Shown: positions 45,589 through 54,568, numbered from the stretch's first letter. The stretch: 64,000 nucleotides of DNA from Negadavirga shengliensis (GCF_042652345.1 NZ_JBHSJJ010000005.1:248001-312000); one strand, 5' to 3'. A program made the numbers and translations. The notes: generated by a model from the sequence alone, not told the origin.

Positions 45589-46434
45589 TCAAAATTGAAG
45601 GATTCGGTTTTTTATTTTTTCCATAAGCCACATCGGGGTGGAGGTGGCTCCGCAGATACCGACGCGGTCGTTTTTGCCAAACCATTCTTTCTGCACCTCA
45701 TCAGGATGGGATACAAAATAAGAATTTGGGTTTTTTTCCCTGCATACATTGAACAATACGCGGCCATTGGAGGACTTGGTGCCGCTCACGAATACAATAT
45801 GATCAAACTTAGAGGAAAAATCCCTCAGTTCTTTGTCCCGATTGGAGACTTGTCGGCAGATGGTGTCGTTGGTAGCTACGGAAATACCGTTGTCTTTCAG
45901 TATCTCGTTGATTTCATAAAACTTATCCGTGCTTTTGGTGGTCTGGCTGTAAAGGGTTATGGATTTCGGCAAGGACGGAATATTCAGTTCACTGATGTCG
46001 TGAAAGACAACAGCCTTGTTGTTGGTCTGCCCTAATAAACCGATGACTTCGGCATGACCGTGTTTGCCATAGATGTAGATGTTTTCTTCTTTATCAAATG
46101 ACCTTTTTATACGGTTTTGGAGCTTTAATACCACAGGGCAGGACGCGTCAATCAGTGTCAGGTTATTATGGATGGCAAGTTCATAGGTAGCTGGGGGTTC
46201 TCCATGAGCTCTTATGAGTACTTTTTCTCCCTTTAAAGACGCCAAATCCTTGTGATTGATGACAATGAGACCCTTTTCGGAAAGCCTCTTTACTTCTTCA
46301 TCATTGTGAACGATGTCTCCCAGACAATAAAGATGGCCTTCATGGTCCAATATTTCTTCTGCCATTTCAATGGCGTAGACCACTCCAAAACAGAAGCCGG
46401 AATTTTTATCTATATGTACATCCAGGTTTAGCAT
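45589..46434 (-). CDS. ispH: 4-hydroxy-3-methylbut-2-enyl diphosphate reductase
   Basis: Last enzyme of the MEP pathway, making IPP and DMAPP for carotenoids, quinones and cell wall. 281 residues, normal for the family. The [4Fe-4S] cysteines are Cys15 (GFCFGV), Cys99 (DASCPVV) and Cys193 (NDTICRQVSNRD). Active-site His77 (RAHGEP), His127 and Glu129 (GHAEVIGLLGQ), and SGTKSSN are present. It lies inside the carotenoid operon (12 bases after crtYcd, 32 before crtW), so isoprenoid supply and carotenoid making share transcription. This placement is common in Bacteroidota. Confidence 0.96.
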   Translation of the reverse strand: MLNLDVHIDKNSGFCFGVVYAIEMAEEILDHEGHLYCLGDIVHNDEEVKRLSEKGLIVINHKDLASLKGEKVLIRAHGEPPATYELAIHNNLTLIDASCPVVLKLQNRIKRSFDKEENIYIYGKHGHAEVIGLLGQTNNKAVVFHDISELNIPSLPKSITLYSQTTKSTDKFYEINEILKDNGISVATNDTICRQVSNRDKELRDFSSKFDHIVFVSGTKSSNGRVLFNVCREKNPNSYFVSHPDEVQKEWFGKNDRVGICGATSTPMWLMEKIKNRILQF

Positions 46435-46446
46435 ACATTCTTAACC

Positions 46447-47148
46447 TCAGCTGCTTTGAATTGTTTTAAGAGACTTTATTTTTTCGTAAATAGTAATGTT
46501 GAGGAGCAACAGTCCTAATAGATAAACGCTGTCTTCGATGGGGACAGTTCCGACACGCAGGGATAAGTTTTCAGAATCGTTATAGATGACGATCGGTTCA
46601 TCAAGGAAGCTACCGGTAAGGATACCGTTTACCAGCATAAAGGGGATTAAGGTAACGAAATAACCCAACAGGAACCTTCCCAGGTACTTGTTTTTAAAGA
46701 TAATAAAATGAATCAACAAGATAATGCCGGTGAGCAGGAAATTTATAGCCGTGTACAACTTGTCTATATGAATGGTTCCCAGGATAAAGAACAAGGGGGC
46801 AGTTAAGTAAACAAAGAAGTGGGCAAATGGCCGCAGAATATCTCTTTTGACAAAATAAATCATGACTTCATAAATAAAAACGCAGGCGAAAGGGACGATA
46901 AAAAAAAACATGATTTCTTCCATGGGGAGCCCAAACAGGTAAATTCCGATAACATATCTTGGATTGAATCCCCAAACGCCTATCGCCGTGAACCAATGAT
47001 CCCAATAAATATAAAGCGCCGCCGGAATAAAAACAGCCGGACCGAGAGCGTACCACTTTTTGTAATATTGTATCCTGCGTTCAAATGATTGAAGCAAGGG
47101 GTAAGCCAATGTGATAACCAACAAACCCAGATAGTAATAATTTTCCAT
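46447..47148 (-). CDS. crtY: Fused lycopene cyclase CrtYcd (heterodimeric type, single chain)
   Basis: Converts lycopene to beta-carotene. 233 residues with about seven membrane helices. Two PxE(D/E) motifs mark the duplicated CrtYc/CrtYd halves: PMEE at 75-78 (FGLPMEEIMF) and PIED at 203-206 (TVPIEDSVYLLG). This family is membrane-bound and unrelated to flavin-dependent CrtY; Bacteroidota and archaea carry the fused form, often named crtYcd. It is 5 bases after crtB in the operon. Confidence 0.92.
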   Translation of the reverse strand: MENYYYLGLLVITLAYPLLQSFERRIQYYKKWYALGPAVFIPAALYIYWDHWFTAIGVWGFNPRYVIGIYLFGLPMEEIMFFFIVPFACVFIYEVMIYFVKRDILRPFAHFFVYLTAPLFFILGTIHIDKLYTAINFLLTGIILLIHFIIFKNKYLGRFLLGYFVTLIPFMLVNGILTGSFLDEPIVIYNDSENLSLRVGTVPIEDSVYLLGLLLLNITIYEKIKSLKTIQSS

Positions 47149-47153
47149 CCTGC

Positions 47154-47999
47154 TCAGGTTAGCCCCATTTTAGTCCTAAAGTAGGTTTGCGTCAAGAGAG
47201 CGATTTTTCTGGCGTTGGGAATGCGGATCCTTTTTCCGATCACGGACTGGGAAGACATGCTCCTGATTTTGTGGAAAAGCTTTAGATAATAAACATACGC
47301 TATCTTCACGCCTAAATAGGCGCCTTTAGGAAGCTGATTGATACCTATTAAAGCCTCCTGGAAATCACGCTCGATGTCTTTTTCTATTTCCTTTTTCACA
47401 ACGTCATTGAAACCGTCGAAATCTATCCCCGGGAAATACGTCCTGCCCCGGTCTTCAAAGTCGCTTTTTAAGTCCCTGAGAAAGTTCACCTTCTGAAAAG
47501 CAGCTCCGAGTTTGCAGGCGGAATATTTCAGCCTGTCATACGCTTCCTGATTGCCGTTACAAAAAACCCGAAGGCACATCAATCCCACGGCTTCTGCAGA
47601 ACCGTGTATGTATTCTTCATAGTTGGCAGCATTATAATTCTTGAAATTCAGATCCATTTCCATGCTGGTCAGAAACGCATCGATCAATTCATTTTCTATT
47701 TTATACCTGTTGACGGTAATCTGAAAAGCATGCAATACTGGATTTAGGCTGATTTGCTGATTGATGGCGGAAAAGGTGGCCGTTCTGAAATCGTTCAGTA
47801 ACCGCTGTTTGTCCTGATCGTGAAAGGTGTCCACGATTTCATCTGCATACCTTACAAAACCATAGATGGCATAAATCGGAGCCTGGTAGGTTTTATCCAG
47901 TGTTTGTATGCCTATGGTGAATGATGTGCTGTAGCGATGGGTAATCAGTTTGCTGCATTCAAAGGCAGTTTTTTCAAAAAGTATCTTTGGATCTTTCAT
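47154..47999 (-). CDS. crtB: Phytoene synthase
   Basis: Joins two geranylgeranyl-PP to make phytoene. 281 residues. First aspartate-rich region: RYADEIVDTFHD near 70; second: NFLRDLKSDFEDRGRTYFPG near 175. The motif YGFVRYADE sits in the expected place and the helical fold is complete. It lies 18 bases after crtI and 5 bases before crtYcd, in the standard crtI-crtB order. Squalene synthase-type relatives are the alternative, but the operon strongly favours phytoene synthase. Confidence 0.94.
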   Translation of the reverse strand: MKDPKILFEKTAFECSKLITHRYSTSFTIGIQTLDKTYQAPIYAIYGFVRYADEIVDTFHDQDKQRLLNDFRTATFSAINQQISLNPVLHAFQITVNRYKIENELIDAFLTSMEMDLNFKNYNAANYEEYIHGSAEAVGLMCLRVFCNGNQEAYDRLKYSACKLGAAFQKVNFLRDLKSDFEDRGRTYFPGIDFDGFNDVVKKEIEKDIERDFQEALIGINQLPKGAYLGVKIAYVYYLKLFHKIRSMSSQSVIGKRIRIPNARKIALLTQTYFRTKMGLT

Positions 48000-48017
48000 G
48001 GGTGGACAGGGTCAAGG

Positions 48018-49499
48018 TTATGCTTTCAGTTTCTTTATTACCTCCTTGGCTACCACTTCCCCGGAGATAAGTGAAGGAGGGACACCAGGGCCGGGAACGG
48101 TTAGTTGTCCTGCATAGAACAGATTCGGTACTTTTTTGTTTTTCAATGAGGGTTTCAGGATGGCGGTCTGGGACAATGTATTGGCGAGACCGTAAGCATT
48201 GCCTTTGTACGCATGGTAATCCTTTTTGAAATCCCGGTGCGCATAGGACCGTTTGTAGGTGATATGTTGCCTGATATTTTGTTTGGTGAGCTTTTCAAGT
48301 CTGTCCATGACGATATGAAAATACTTCTCCCGGATCGCCTCGTTATCTTCCAGATCCGGGGCAAGAGGAATCAGGATGAAAAGGTTTTCTTTGTCAGGAG
48401 GTGCCACGCTGGGGTCTGTGACGCTAGGAGCAGACACATAGAAAAGTGGTCTTTCGGGCCATCGGGGCTTTTTGTAAATGGCATCAGCATGAGCTTCCAA
48501 TGGTTCATCAAAAAATAGGTTGTGGTGCTGAAGGTTTTTTAATTTGATGTCGATCCCTAAGAAGAAGAGCAGAGATGATGGCGCCAAGGTGCGGTTTTCC
48601 CAATAATGCGGAGAATAATTTCTCCACGGTTTGTCCAAAAGTTGCTGGTCGACATAATGGTAATCGGCTCCCGCCACGATGGCTTTGCAGCGGATGTTTT
48701 CCCCATTGGACAGGGTAATGGAATGGGCGGTTCCGCCATGGACATTGATTTGGGTGACTTCTTCTCCCAAGCGGATCGCCACTCCTTTTTCTTCAGCCAG
48801 CTGTACCATTCCTTTGACAACTTCATGCATTCCTCCCATGGGATACCAGGTCCCCAGTACGATATCAGCATAATTCATCAGACTGTAGAGCGCAGGGATA
48901 TTTTGGGCCGTTTCCCCTAAGAAGAGCACCGGGAATTCCATTAATTGGATGATCTTCCCGTTTTTAAAAAATTTCCTCACATGCTTGGACATGGGTTGGA
49001 AAAGGTCCAGCCGGAGAAGATCCCTAACAAGTGACAGTCTGGCAAATTCCGTAAGGGATAGACTGGGTTTGTGGACCAGATCATGGATCCCCACTTGGTA
49101 TTTATAGGCGGCCTGTTCCAAAAAACGGTGAAGTTTTTCGGATATCCCCGGTTCCAGAACTTCTAGGGCAGCTGTATATTCCGCTAGTGCTGAAGGTAAT
49201 TCCATCGCATCATCTACACCGTAAAAAACCTTATAAGAGGGGTTCAGTCTGACAAGTTGATAGTAGTCTCCGGGTTTTTTCCCGTATTTTTTGAAGTAGT
49301 TTTCAAAGACATCGGGCATCCAATACCAGCTTGGCCCCATGTCAAAGTGGAATCCTTCCGCTTCAAAATTCCTCGCTCTGCCGCCCGGGCTTTGGTTTTT
49401 TTCGAATATCACCACATCTTCCCCCGCATCTGCGAGATGGGTGGCTGCGGACAACCCGGCAAAACCAGCCCCTATCACCACAACTTTCTCTTCAGACAT
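48018..49499 (-). CDS. crtI: Phytoene desaturase
   Basis: FAD-dependent enzyme that desaturates phytoene to lycopene. 493 residues, typical length. N-terminal Rossmann motif VVVIGAGFAGLSAA (residues 6-19), FEKNQSPGGRARNF, and the CrtI pattern MGPSWYWMPDVFENYF. The C-terminal FAD signature (LFYAGQLTVPGPGVPPSLISGE) is intact. It is 3 bases after the ECF sigma gene and leads the carotenoid structural genes. No signs of truncation. Confidence 0.94.
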   Translation of the reverse strand: MSEEKVVVIGAGFAGLSAATHLADAGEDVVIFEKNQSPGGRARNFEAEGFHFDMGPSWYWMPDVFENYFKKYGKKPGDYYQLVRLNPSYKVFYGVDDAMELPSALAEYTAALEVLEPGISEKLHRFLEQAAYKYQVGIHDLVHKPSLSLTEFARLSLVRDLLRLDLFQPMSKHVRKFFKNGKIIQLMEFPVLFLGETAQNIPALYSLMNYADIVLGTWYPMGGMHEVVKGMVQLAEEKGVAIRLGEEVTQINVHGGTAHSITLSNGENIRCKAIVAGADYHYVDQQLLDKPWRNYSPHYWENRTLAPSSLLFFLGIDIKLKNLQHHNLFFDEPLEAHADAIYKKPRWPERPLFYVSAPSVTDPSVAPPDKENLFILIPLAPDLEDNEAIREKYFHIVMDRLEKLTKQNIRQHITYKRSYAHRDFKKDYHAYKGNAYGLANTLSQTAILKPSLKNKKVPNLFYAGQLTVPGPGVPPSLISGEVVAKEVIKKLKA

Positions 49500-49502
49500 G
49501 TC

Positions 49503-50015
49503 TCAGTTTTTGGCTTGATAGATACTCAGCCCTTCCTTCAGCAGCTTTCTTGCAATATGAATACGATTTTTAACAGTTCCTATGGGGAGGTCTAATTTGT
49601 CCGCGATCTCATGGTACTTATACCCTCTGACATGCATCATGAACGGGGTTTTATAAACATCATCCAGTTTGTCAATGGCGGTATGGATGTCCTTCATGGC
49701 AAACGCCCCTAAAGCACGGTTCTCAACGACAGTACCTCCTGAGTTAAGGAAATGCAGATTGTCGGAAGTATCCACAAAAGTGCCTCTTCTAACCATTCGT
49801 TGATAACTGGTAATAAATGTGTTTTTCATGATGGTGTAGAGCCAGGCTTTGAGATTGGTGCCCTCTGTAAATTTATCCTTGTTGGTAAACGCCTTCAACA
49901 CCGTCTCCTGAAGTAGATCGTCAGCATCATCCATATCCCTCGTCAGCTTGAGGGCAAAGGGTTTCAGCGACTTGGTAAGTTTGTAAAGAGAGTAACTGAA
50001 TTCCAGCGTGGTCAT
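49503..50015 (-). CDS. ECF-type RNA polymerase sigma factor heading the carotenoid operon
   Basis: 170 residues, normal for an ECF sigma. Region 2 contains RDMDDADDLLQETVLKAF and GTNLKAWLYTIMKNTF; region 4 has RGYKYHEIADKLDLPIGTVKNRIHIARKLL, a helix-turn-helix for -35 recognition. It is the first gene of the six-gene operon and probably directs transcription of it, perhaps also its own. No anti-sigma gene is adjacent, unlike many ECF systems such as Myxococcus CarQ/CarR. Control could be by its AT-rich promoter or a distant regulator. Confidence 0.93.
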   Translation of the reverse strand: MTTLEFSYSLYKLTKSLKPFALKLTRDMDDADDLLQETVLKAFTNKDKFTEGTNLKAWLYTIMKNTFITSYQRMVRRGTFVDTSDNLHFLNSGGTVVENRALGAFAMKDIHTAIDKLDDVYKTPFMMHVRGYKYHEIADKLDLPIGTVKNRIHIARKLLKEGLSIYQAKN

Positions 50016-50057
50016 AGTTGTTTTAGTTTTGTTTAAATAAAATTAAATTATATTAAA

Positions 50058-50065
50058 CAAAAATA
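50058..50065 (-). promoter_or_regulatory. -7-like box before the ECF sigma gene
   Basis: TATTTTTG on the minus strand, 42 bases before the ATG. No -33 TTG at normal distance, so the operon may need a different sigma factor or an activator. Confidence 0.35.
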
Positions 50066-50350
50066 CAACTCTTTTTGAAGAAATATTTAGACTTTATTAA
50101 ACGATAGCGGAGTTATATTTATTGGTATATCAGTTTTTAATAATCTTTATTAAATTGATATATTCATTTTGATATTTTTTATATTCCAATTTTTCACTTT
50201 TAAAATATATAATTTGTTTAACTTTTTTTAATAAATATTAAAAATATATTGACTTTATCGCGCACGGGAGCGGGAAAACCTGGCTTAAAGTGAAGGGGCG
50301 TATGGGTGTTAGAAGACATACCATAAGGAACGGAGGACAACTGGAGGGTT

Positions 50351-50387
50351 AAAAAAAGCCCCATGGACTCAAGGTCTATGGGGCTTT
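50351..50387 (-). terminator. Terminator of the dipeptidase operon
   Basis: Stem AAAGCCCCATGGAC with GTCTATGGGGCTTT (one mismatch) and a T-run in the minus-strand direction. It starts 27 bases after the stop of the dipeptidase gene. Confidence 0.9.
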
Positions 50388-50414
50388 AAATACGACACGA
50401 GATTGGGTTGGATG

Positions 50415-51485
50415 CTATGTCCAGGCATTCCTGAGGAATTTCAGCCAATTCCCATGCATTACCTTTTGGATGTCATTTTCTGTATAGCCTCTCTTGGAAA
50501 GCATGTCCGGTATTCTTTTTAAGTCGGCGATGGTTTCCAGGTCATAGGGGCTTTGTTCTCTTCCATAGGCGCCGTCCAAGTCAGACCCGATACCGATATG
50601 GTTGGCATTGCCTGCCAATTGGCAGATATGGTCCATGTGATCGATCATTTTTTCCAGGTCACAATCCATTTCTTTCGGCTGGGAGACACCCCGGACCCAG
50701 CCCGGAACCATCATCCACGCATCCAATACTCCTCCAATCACAGCGTCCCTTTGTATAAGTACTTTGATTTGCTCATCACTGAACTGCCGGTTGTGATTTA
50801 CCAAGGCCCTGCAATTGTTATGACTGGCCCACACGTGACCGTAAAAATGATCCATGGCTTCCCAGAAACTGTCATCACAGAGATGGGTGGCGTCCAGAAT
50901 GATGTTGAGTTTCTCCATCTCTTTTAATAATTCTCTCCCCTTGGTCCCCATCCCGCCAGTGGCATCGGTGCCTTGGGCATAGCGGCCGGGGCCATAATGG
51001 GCCGGGCCCAGCGCTCTTAGCCCGCTCTCATAGGATTTTTCCAGATAGCTGAGATCGATGATGGAATCAGCCCCTTCCAGAGAAAGGATGTAGCCAATGG
51101 GTTTGGCGGCTACCGGGCCGTTTCCGGTCCACAGTTTCAGATGGTTCTCCAAGGATTCAAGGTTGTTGATCTGCGTCATTTGCCCCTTTGCTTCCATGGC
51201 TTGGTACCATGCCAGCTGCCCCTGAGTCTGTGCCCAGGCCTGCTCAGGGGAATGCCAGCCCGGCAGCGGATTGTCCGGTGCCACATAGCGGGCAATCTGG
51301 GTGGCCACCACCAGCCCGATATTGCCCTCCCTTAATGCGGGCAAAGAGACGGTAGCATTGCCCCTGTCGGGCTTGTCGGTCAAGCCTTTCTCTCTATTGT
51401 TGATTTCTTCCACTGTTTTTTGAAGATCCCTGTTCCATTCCAGGGCGTTCATGCTTAAATCCAGGTGGGCATCTATGGTAAACAT
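50415..51485 (-). CDS. Membrane (renal-type) dipeptidase, M19 family
   Basis: 356 residues, a zinc metallopeptidase related to renal dipeptidase. Metal ligands fit the family: His7 and Asp9 (DAHLDLS), Glu in LSLEGADSI, His in DATHLCDDSFW and WASHNNCRAL, and Asp in GIGSDLDGAYG. Bacterial members cleave dipeptides, often those with a D-residue at the second position. No signal peptide, so it is probably cytoplasmic. It ends the GntP-RidA-D-TA operon (49 bases after the PLP enzyme), suggesting release of D-amino acids. Substrate is inferred. Confidence 0.88.
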   Translation of the reverse strand: MFTIDAHLDLSMNALEWNRDLQKTVEEINNREKGLTDKPDRGNATVSLPALREGNIGLVVATQIARYVAPDNPLPGWHSPEQAWAQTQGQLAWYQAMEAKGQMTQINNLESLENHLKLWTGNGPVAAKPIGYILSLEGADSIIDLSYLEKSYESGLRALGPAHYGPGRYAQGTDATGGMGTKGRELLKEMEKLNIILDATHLCDDSFWEAMDHFYGHVWASHNNCRALVNHNRQFSDEQIKVLIQRDAVIGGVLDAWMMVPGWVRGVSQPKEMDCDLEKMIDHMDHICQLAGNANHIGIGSDLDGAYGREQSPYDLETIADLKRIPDMLSKRGYTENDIQKVMHGNWLKFLRNAWT

Positions 51486-51534
51486 ACGTTGTTTTCTAAC
51501 AGGTTTTATGTGAATGTTCTATGCACTGACATGG

Positions 51535-52647
51535 TCAAAAGTTGATTTTCCGGTCTCTTGAGATGATCCGCCATTCTTCGGCTATTTTACCCCCTTTTAT
51601 GACAGTGGCCCTGTCATGCAGGGCAACCGTGGGACAAACATGATAGGGCACGCCGTATAACACATCACCGATTTTAAAATCATGCCCTTCACCTGCATCC
51701 ATTACCAGGTGTTCTTCACTTTGGCTGACAGGTTTCAGGTCAGGTGCATTGAGAAAAGTGACTCTTTTTTCAATGGGGTTTTCTGAAGCGATGGACTTAT
51801 GACCCAGATCCAAACAGATAAGTCCGGGTGTGGGCAAAGAAATAACCCTCGACATGACAAGAGCGGCCGGCAGAAACGGCTGCTCCGGCAATACATCTCC
51901 ATAGCCTTTGTCCCAGTAAATGAAAGTGCCGGGACTGCAGGTCACCCTGTTTCTCTGGGCATGAATGGGAAAAGTGGTGGTCCCTCCGGCAATCATTTCC
52001 AATGAGGTGTTCTCTTCCTCCTCCAGTTTGGCCCACATGGAAGCAATAGGCCGAAAACCCTCATCACATTCCTGCCTGCGCAGGTTGATATCGGGATTCC
52101 GAAGGTGACCGTCATAAAGATGAAAACCGGCTACGGAGATTCCCCGAAGTTTTCCGGCTTGGTGATACAGCTGTTCCGCCGGAGCGCCCGGAGAAATGCC
52201 GGTGCGGTTGGTGCCCGCATTCAAATCTATGTATACCTGGATCATCAGGTCATTTTCCGCCATTTTCCGGCTGATTTGCTTGGCGGCATCTATGTGGTCA
52301 ATGAGGCATCGGAATTTTACCGCAGGCTGAGACTGAATAAGTTTGGCAAGCCGTTCGATCTTTGGGCCGACGGGCTGATAAGCCAGGAGAATGTCTTTGG
52401 CTCCAGCCATGACCAGCATTTCTGCTTCCGCTATCGTGGCGCATTTAAACCGGGTGATACCTGCTTCCATCATCATCTGACAGGCCTGTACCGCTTTGTT
52501 GGTCTTTACGTGAGGGCGTAAACGTTCAGGCCCTCCGGCCATTTTTAGGGCTTTATCAATGTTGTCTTTCGCCCTGTCTGGATATATCAGGAGGGCAGGG
52601 CTGTCTATTTGTGCTGCGTGTTCCGTTTCGTACCATTTTGCTGACAT
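51535..52647 (-). CDS. D-threonine aldolase/D-serine dehydratase-like PLP enzyme
   Basis: 370 residues of the D-TA family, an alanine racemase-like N-terminal barrel plus a beta domain. The PLP Lys is probably K48 in RPHVKTNK. Conserved steps: FKCATIAEAEML, VYIDLNAGTNRTGI, GFHLYDGH and DLGHKSIASE. The metal site near the C-terminus is HVC (His336, Cys338) in VPYHVCPTVALHD. HxC matches eukaryotic D-serine dehydratase (zinc), while Alcaligenes D-threonine aldolase has HxD (family knowledge). A RidA gene 5 bases upstream fits an enamine-producing dehydratase. The exact substrate is not proven. Confidence 0.87.
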   Translation of the reverse strand: MSAKWYETEHAAQIDSPALLIYPDRAKDNIDKALKMAGGPERLRPHVKTNKAVQACQMMMEAGITRFKCATIAEAEMLVMAGAKDILLAYQPVGPKIERLAKLIQSQPAVKFRCLIDHIDAAKQISRKMAENDLMIQVYIDLNAGTNRTGISPGAPAEQLYHQAGKLRGISVAGFHLYDGHLRNPDINLRRQECDEGFRPIASMWAKLEEEENTSLEMIAGGTTTFPIHAQRNRVTCSPGTFIYWDKGYGDVLPEQPFLPAALVMSRVISLPTPGLICLDLGHKSIASENPIEKRVTFLNAPDLKPVSQSEEHLVMDAGEGHDFKIGDVLYGVPYHVCPTVALHDRATVIKGGKIAEEWRIISRDRKINF

Positions 52648-52652
52648 ACTCC

Positions 52653-53126
52653 TCAGGGATATAGCTCAAACATAGCTTCTATTTCTACAGGGATATTGCC
52701 CGGTAAGGATCCGAAACCGACGGCACTTCTGGTCCCGATGCCGTTTTCTTCCCCCCATATATCGGCAAACAACTCGCTGCAGCCATTAATGACATAAGGA
52801 TGCTCTCCAAAGTCAAGGGAGCTGTTGACCATTCCCAATATTTTGACCACCCGCCTGATTTTATTAAGACTTCCAAGCTGGGTGCGAATGGTGGACAGCA
52901 TGGTCAGGCCAACCTGCCGGGCAGCCTGCTTGCCTTCTTTTTTATCCAGGTCTATGCCCACCTTTCCAGACATCAATGATCCGTCGTTGAGTACAGGACC
53001 ATGTCCGGAAAGATACAGTTGGGTTCCCACAATCAAAAGGGGTTTGTATACACCGCCCGGAGGAGGGGCGGGTGGGAGCGTCAGTCCCAATGATTTTAGC
53101 CTGCTTTCTGCTGATGAATTTTCCAT
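52653..53126 (-). CDS. RidA/YjgF family enamine/imine deaminase
   Basis: 157 residues, slightly longer than canonical RidA. The conserved Arg is R133 (GTRSAVGFGSL), and LPGNIPVEIEAMF near the C-terminus is the typical RidA signature. The family hydrolyses 2-aminoacrylate and related imines made by PLP dehydratases. The adjacent PLP enzyme could be its source. It lies between the permease and the PLP enzyme on the same strand. Other RidA-like paralogues have different roles, so the activity is inferred. Confidence 0.88.
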   Translation of the reverse strand: MENSSAESRLKSLGLTLPPAPPPGGVYKPLLIVGTQLYLSGHGPVLNDGSLMSGKVGIDLDKKEGKQAARQVGLTMLSTIRTQLGSLNKIRRVVKILGMVNSSLDFGEHPYVINGCSELFADIWGEENGIGTRSAVGFGSLPGNIPVEIEAMFELYP

Positions 53127-53155
53127 GGTTATTGATTTTTTTAAAAGTACCTAAG

Positions 53156-54475
53156 TTAAAGAATAAAATCCAAAGCCAACACACCCAACAGCCCCAAAAC
53201 CGCAACTACCGTTTCCAACAGGGTCCACGATTGCAGTGTCTGTTGGATGGAAAGATTGAAGTATTCTTTTACCAGCCAAAAACCGCCATCATTTACATGG
53301 GATAAAATCAGGCTGCCAGCGCCTATGGAGAGTACCATTAAATTCGGATTGACGGTTCCAGCCGCCATCAAGGGAGCTACTATTCCCGCGGCCGTCAGAG
53401 CGGCCACCGTCGCGGATCCGACTGATATCCTGATGATCGCGGCAATGATCCATCCCAATAGCAGCGGATTCATTTCCCAGCTTTGGAGCATCGTACCGAT
53501 TTCCTCGCTTATGCCGCTTTCAACAAGTACTTCCTTAAAGGCACCTGCGCCGGCGATGATCAGGAGTATCAAGGCGATGTCCTTGACCGCAAGGGTATAC
53601 CCGTCCATAATGGATTTAATGCTTTTACCTTTTGTCACCCCTAAACTAAAAGTGGCCCAGATTAACGAGACCAGCATGACCACTGAAGGATTGCCGATAA
53701 ATTGCAGGAAGGCAAAACCGGGATGTTCAGGGTCGAATTTCAGGGATAACAAGGAAAGGGATATCAACAGAAACACGGGTAAAAGAGAGGATATAAGGCT
53801 GTTTGCCAAGCCGGGGAGCGCTGTATCTTCCTTTGGGCTCCCCATAAAGATTTCCAGGGGCTTTACTTCCATTTTTTTCAGGAAAGGTGCTTTGCCCAAA
53901 AGCGGGCCGGCAATGATGATCATGGGTACTGCCAATACCAGTCCATAGATGAGGGTAAGGCCCATGTTGGCATCAAATTGCGCTACCAATGCCACCGGTG
54001 CCGGGTGGGGCGGCAACAACCCATGGGTCACAGACAATGCCGCAAGCATGGGTATTCCCACCGTCATTGCGGGGATGCGGAATTGATAAGTCACCGTAAA
54101 AACCAAGGGCACCAACAAGACAAATCCTACATTGAAAAACAGGGGAATACCCACTACAAAACTTGTGAGTGCTATGGCCCAATGCAGTTGTTTTTTTCCA
54201 AAAGCCTTCATCAAAAAAGCCGCGATCTTTTGGGCGGCCCCACTGTCGGCGACGATTTTACCCAGCATGGCTCCCAGGGTGATAACGATGACCAGAGATC
54301 CTAGTAAATCACCAATCCCTTTTTGTACAGCCCCTGCTATGTTTTCCAAGGGTATACCCAAAAAAAGGCCTGCCAGCAAGGAAGCGATGAGAAATGCGAT
54401 GAAGGGTTCAACTTTGACCCAAACGATAAGTATGACCAAAAGAAGTATGCTTAATCCAATAATGATAAAAGCCAT
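53156..54475 (-). CDS. GntP-family gluconate/D-serine-type permease
   Basis: 439 residues with about 12-14 membrane helices. Family patterns include VGIPLFFNVGFVLLVPL, THGLLPPHPAPVALVAQF and NDGGFWLVKEYF near the C-terminus. GntP permeases import gluconate, or D-serine in the DsdX branch. First gene of a minus-strand operon; RidA, a D-TA family enzyme and a dipeptidase follow, so a D-amino acid is a more likely cargo than gluconate. This specificity is inference. Confidence 0.9.
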   Translation of the reverse strand: MAFIIIGLSILLLVILIVWVKVEPFIAFLIASLLAGLFLGIPLENIAGAVQKGIGDLLGSLVIVITLGAMLGKIVADSGAAQKIAAFLMKAFGKKQLHWAIALTSFVVGIPLFFNVGFVLLVPLVFTVTYQFRIPAMTVGIPMLAALSVTHGLLPPHPAPVALVAQFDANMGLTLIYGLVLAVPMIIIAGPLLGKAPFLKKMEVKPLEIFMGSPKEDTALPGLANSLISSLLPVFLLISLSLLSLKFDPEHPGFAFLQFIGNPSVVMLVSLIWATFSLGVTKGKSIKSIMDGYTLAVKDIALILLIIAGAGAFKEVLVESGISEEIGTMLQSWEMNPLLLGWIIAAIIRISVGSATVAALTAAGIVAPLMAAGTVNPNLMVLSIGAGSLILSHVNDGGFWLVKEYFNLSIQQTLQSWTLLETVVAVLGLLGVLALDFIL

Positions 54476-54568
54476 GTAACAGTATGATGGTTGGATGAGA
54501 TCAGGTTCAAAAAATACCGCTTATTCTTATAAATGCCTATTTATATCCAAAAAACTTCTTTCTCAGAT

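Larger units (their letters stand above)
50016..50414. other. AT-rich regulatory gap upstream of the sigma/crt operon
   Basis: A 399-base gap with very AT-rich bases at 50030-50260. It holds a minus-strand -7-like TATTTTTG (50058-50065) 42 bases before the sigma start, without a matching -33 TTG; TTTATTAAA at 50093 and 50146, plus its reverse complement at 50227; and a terminator at 50351-50387. I see no supported gene in it. Confidence 0.65.
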
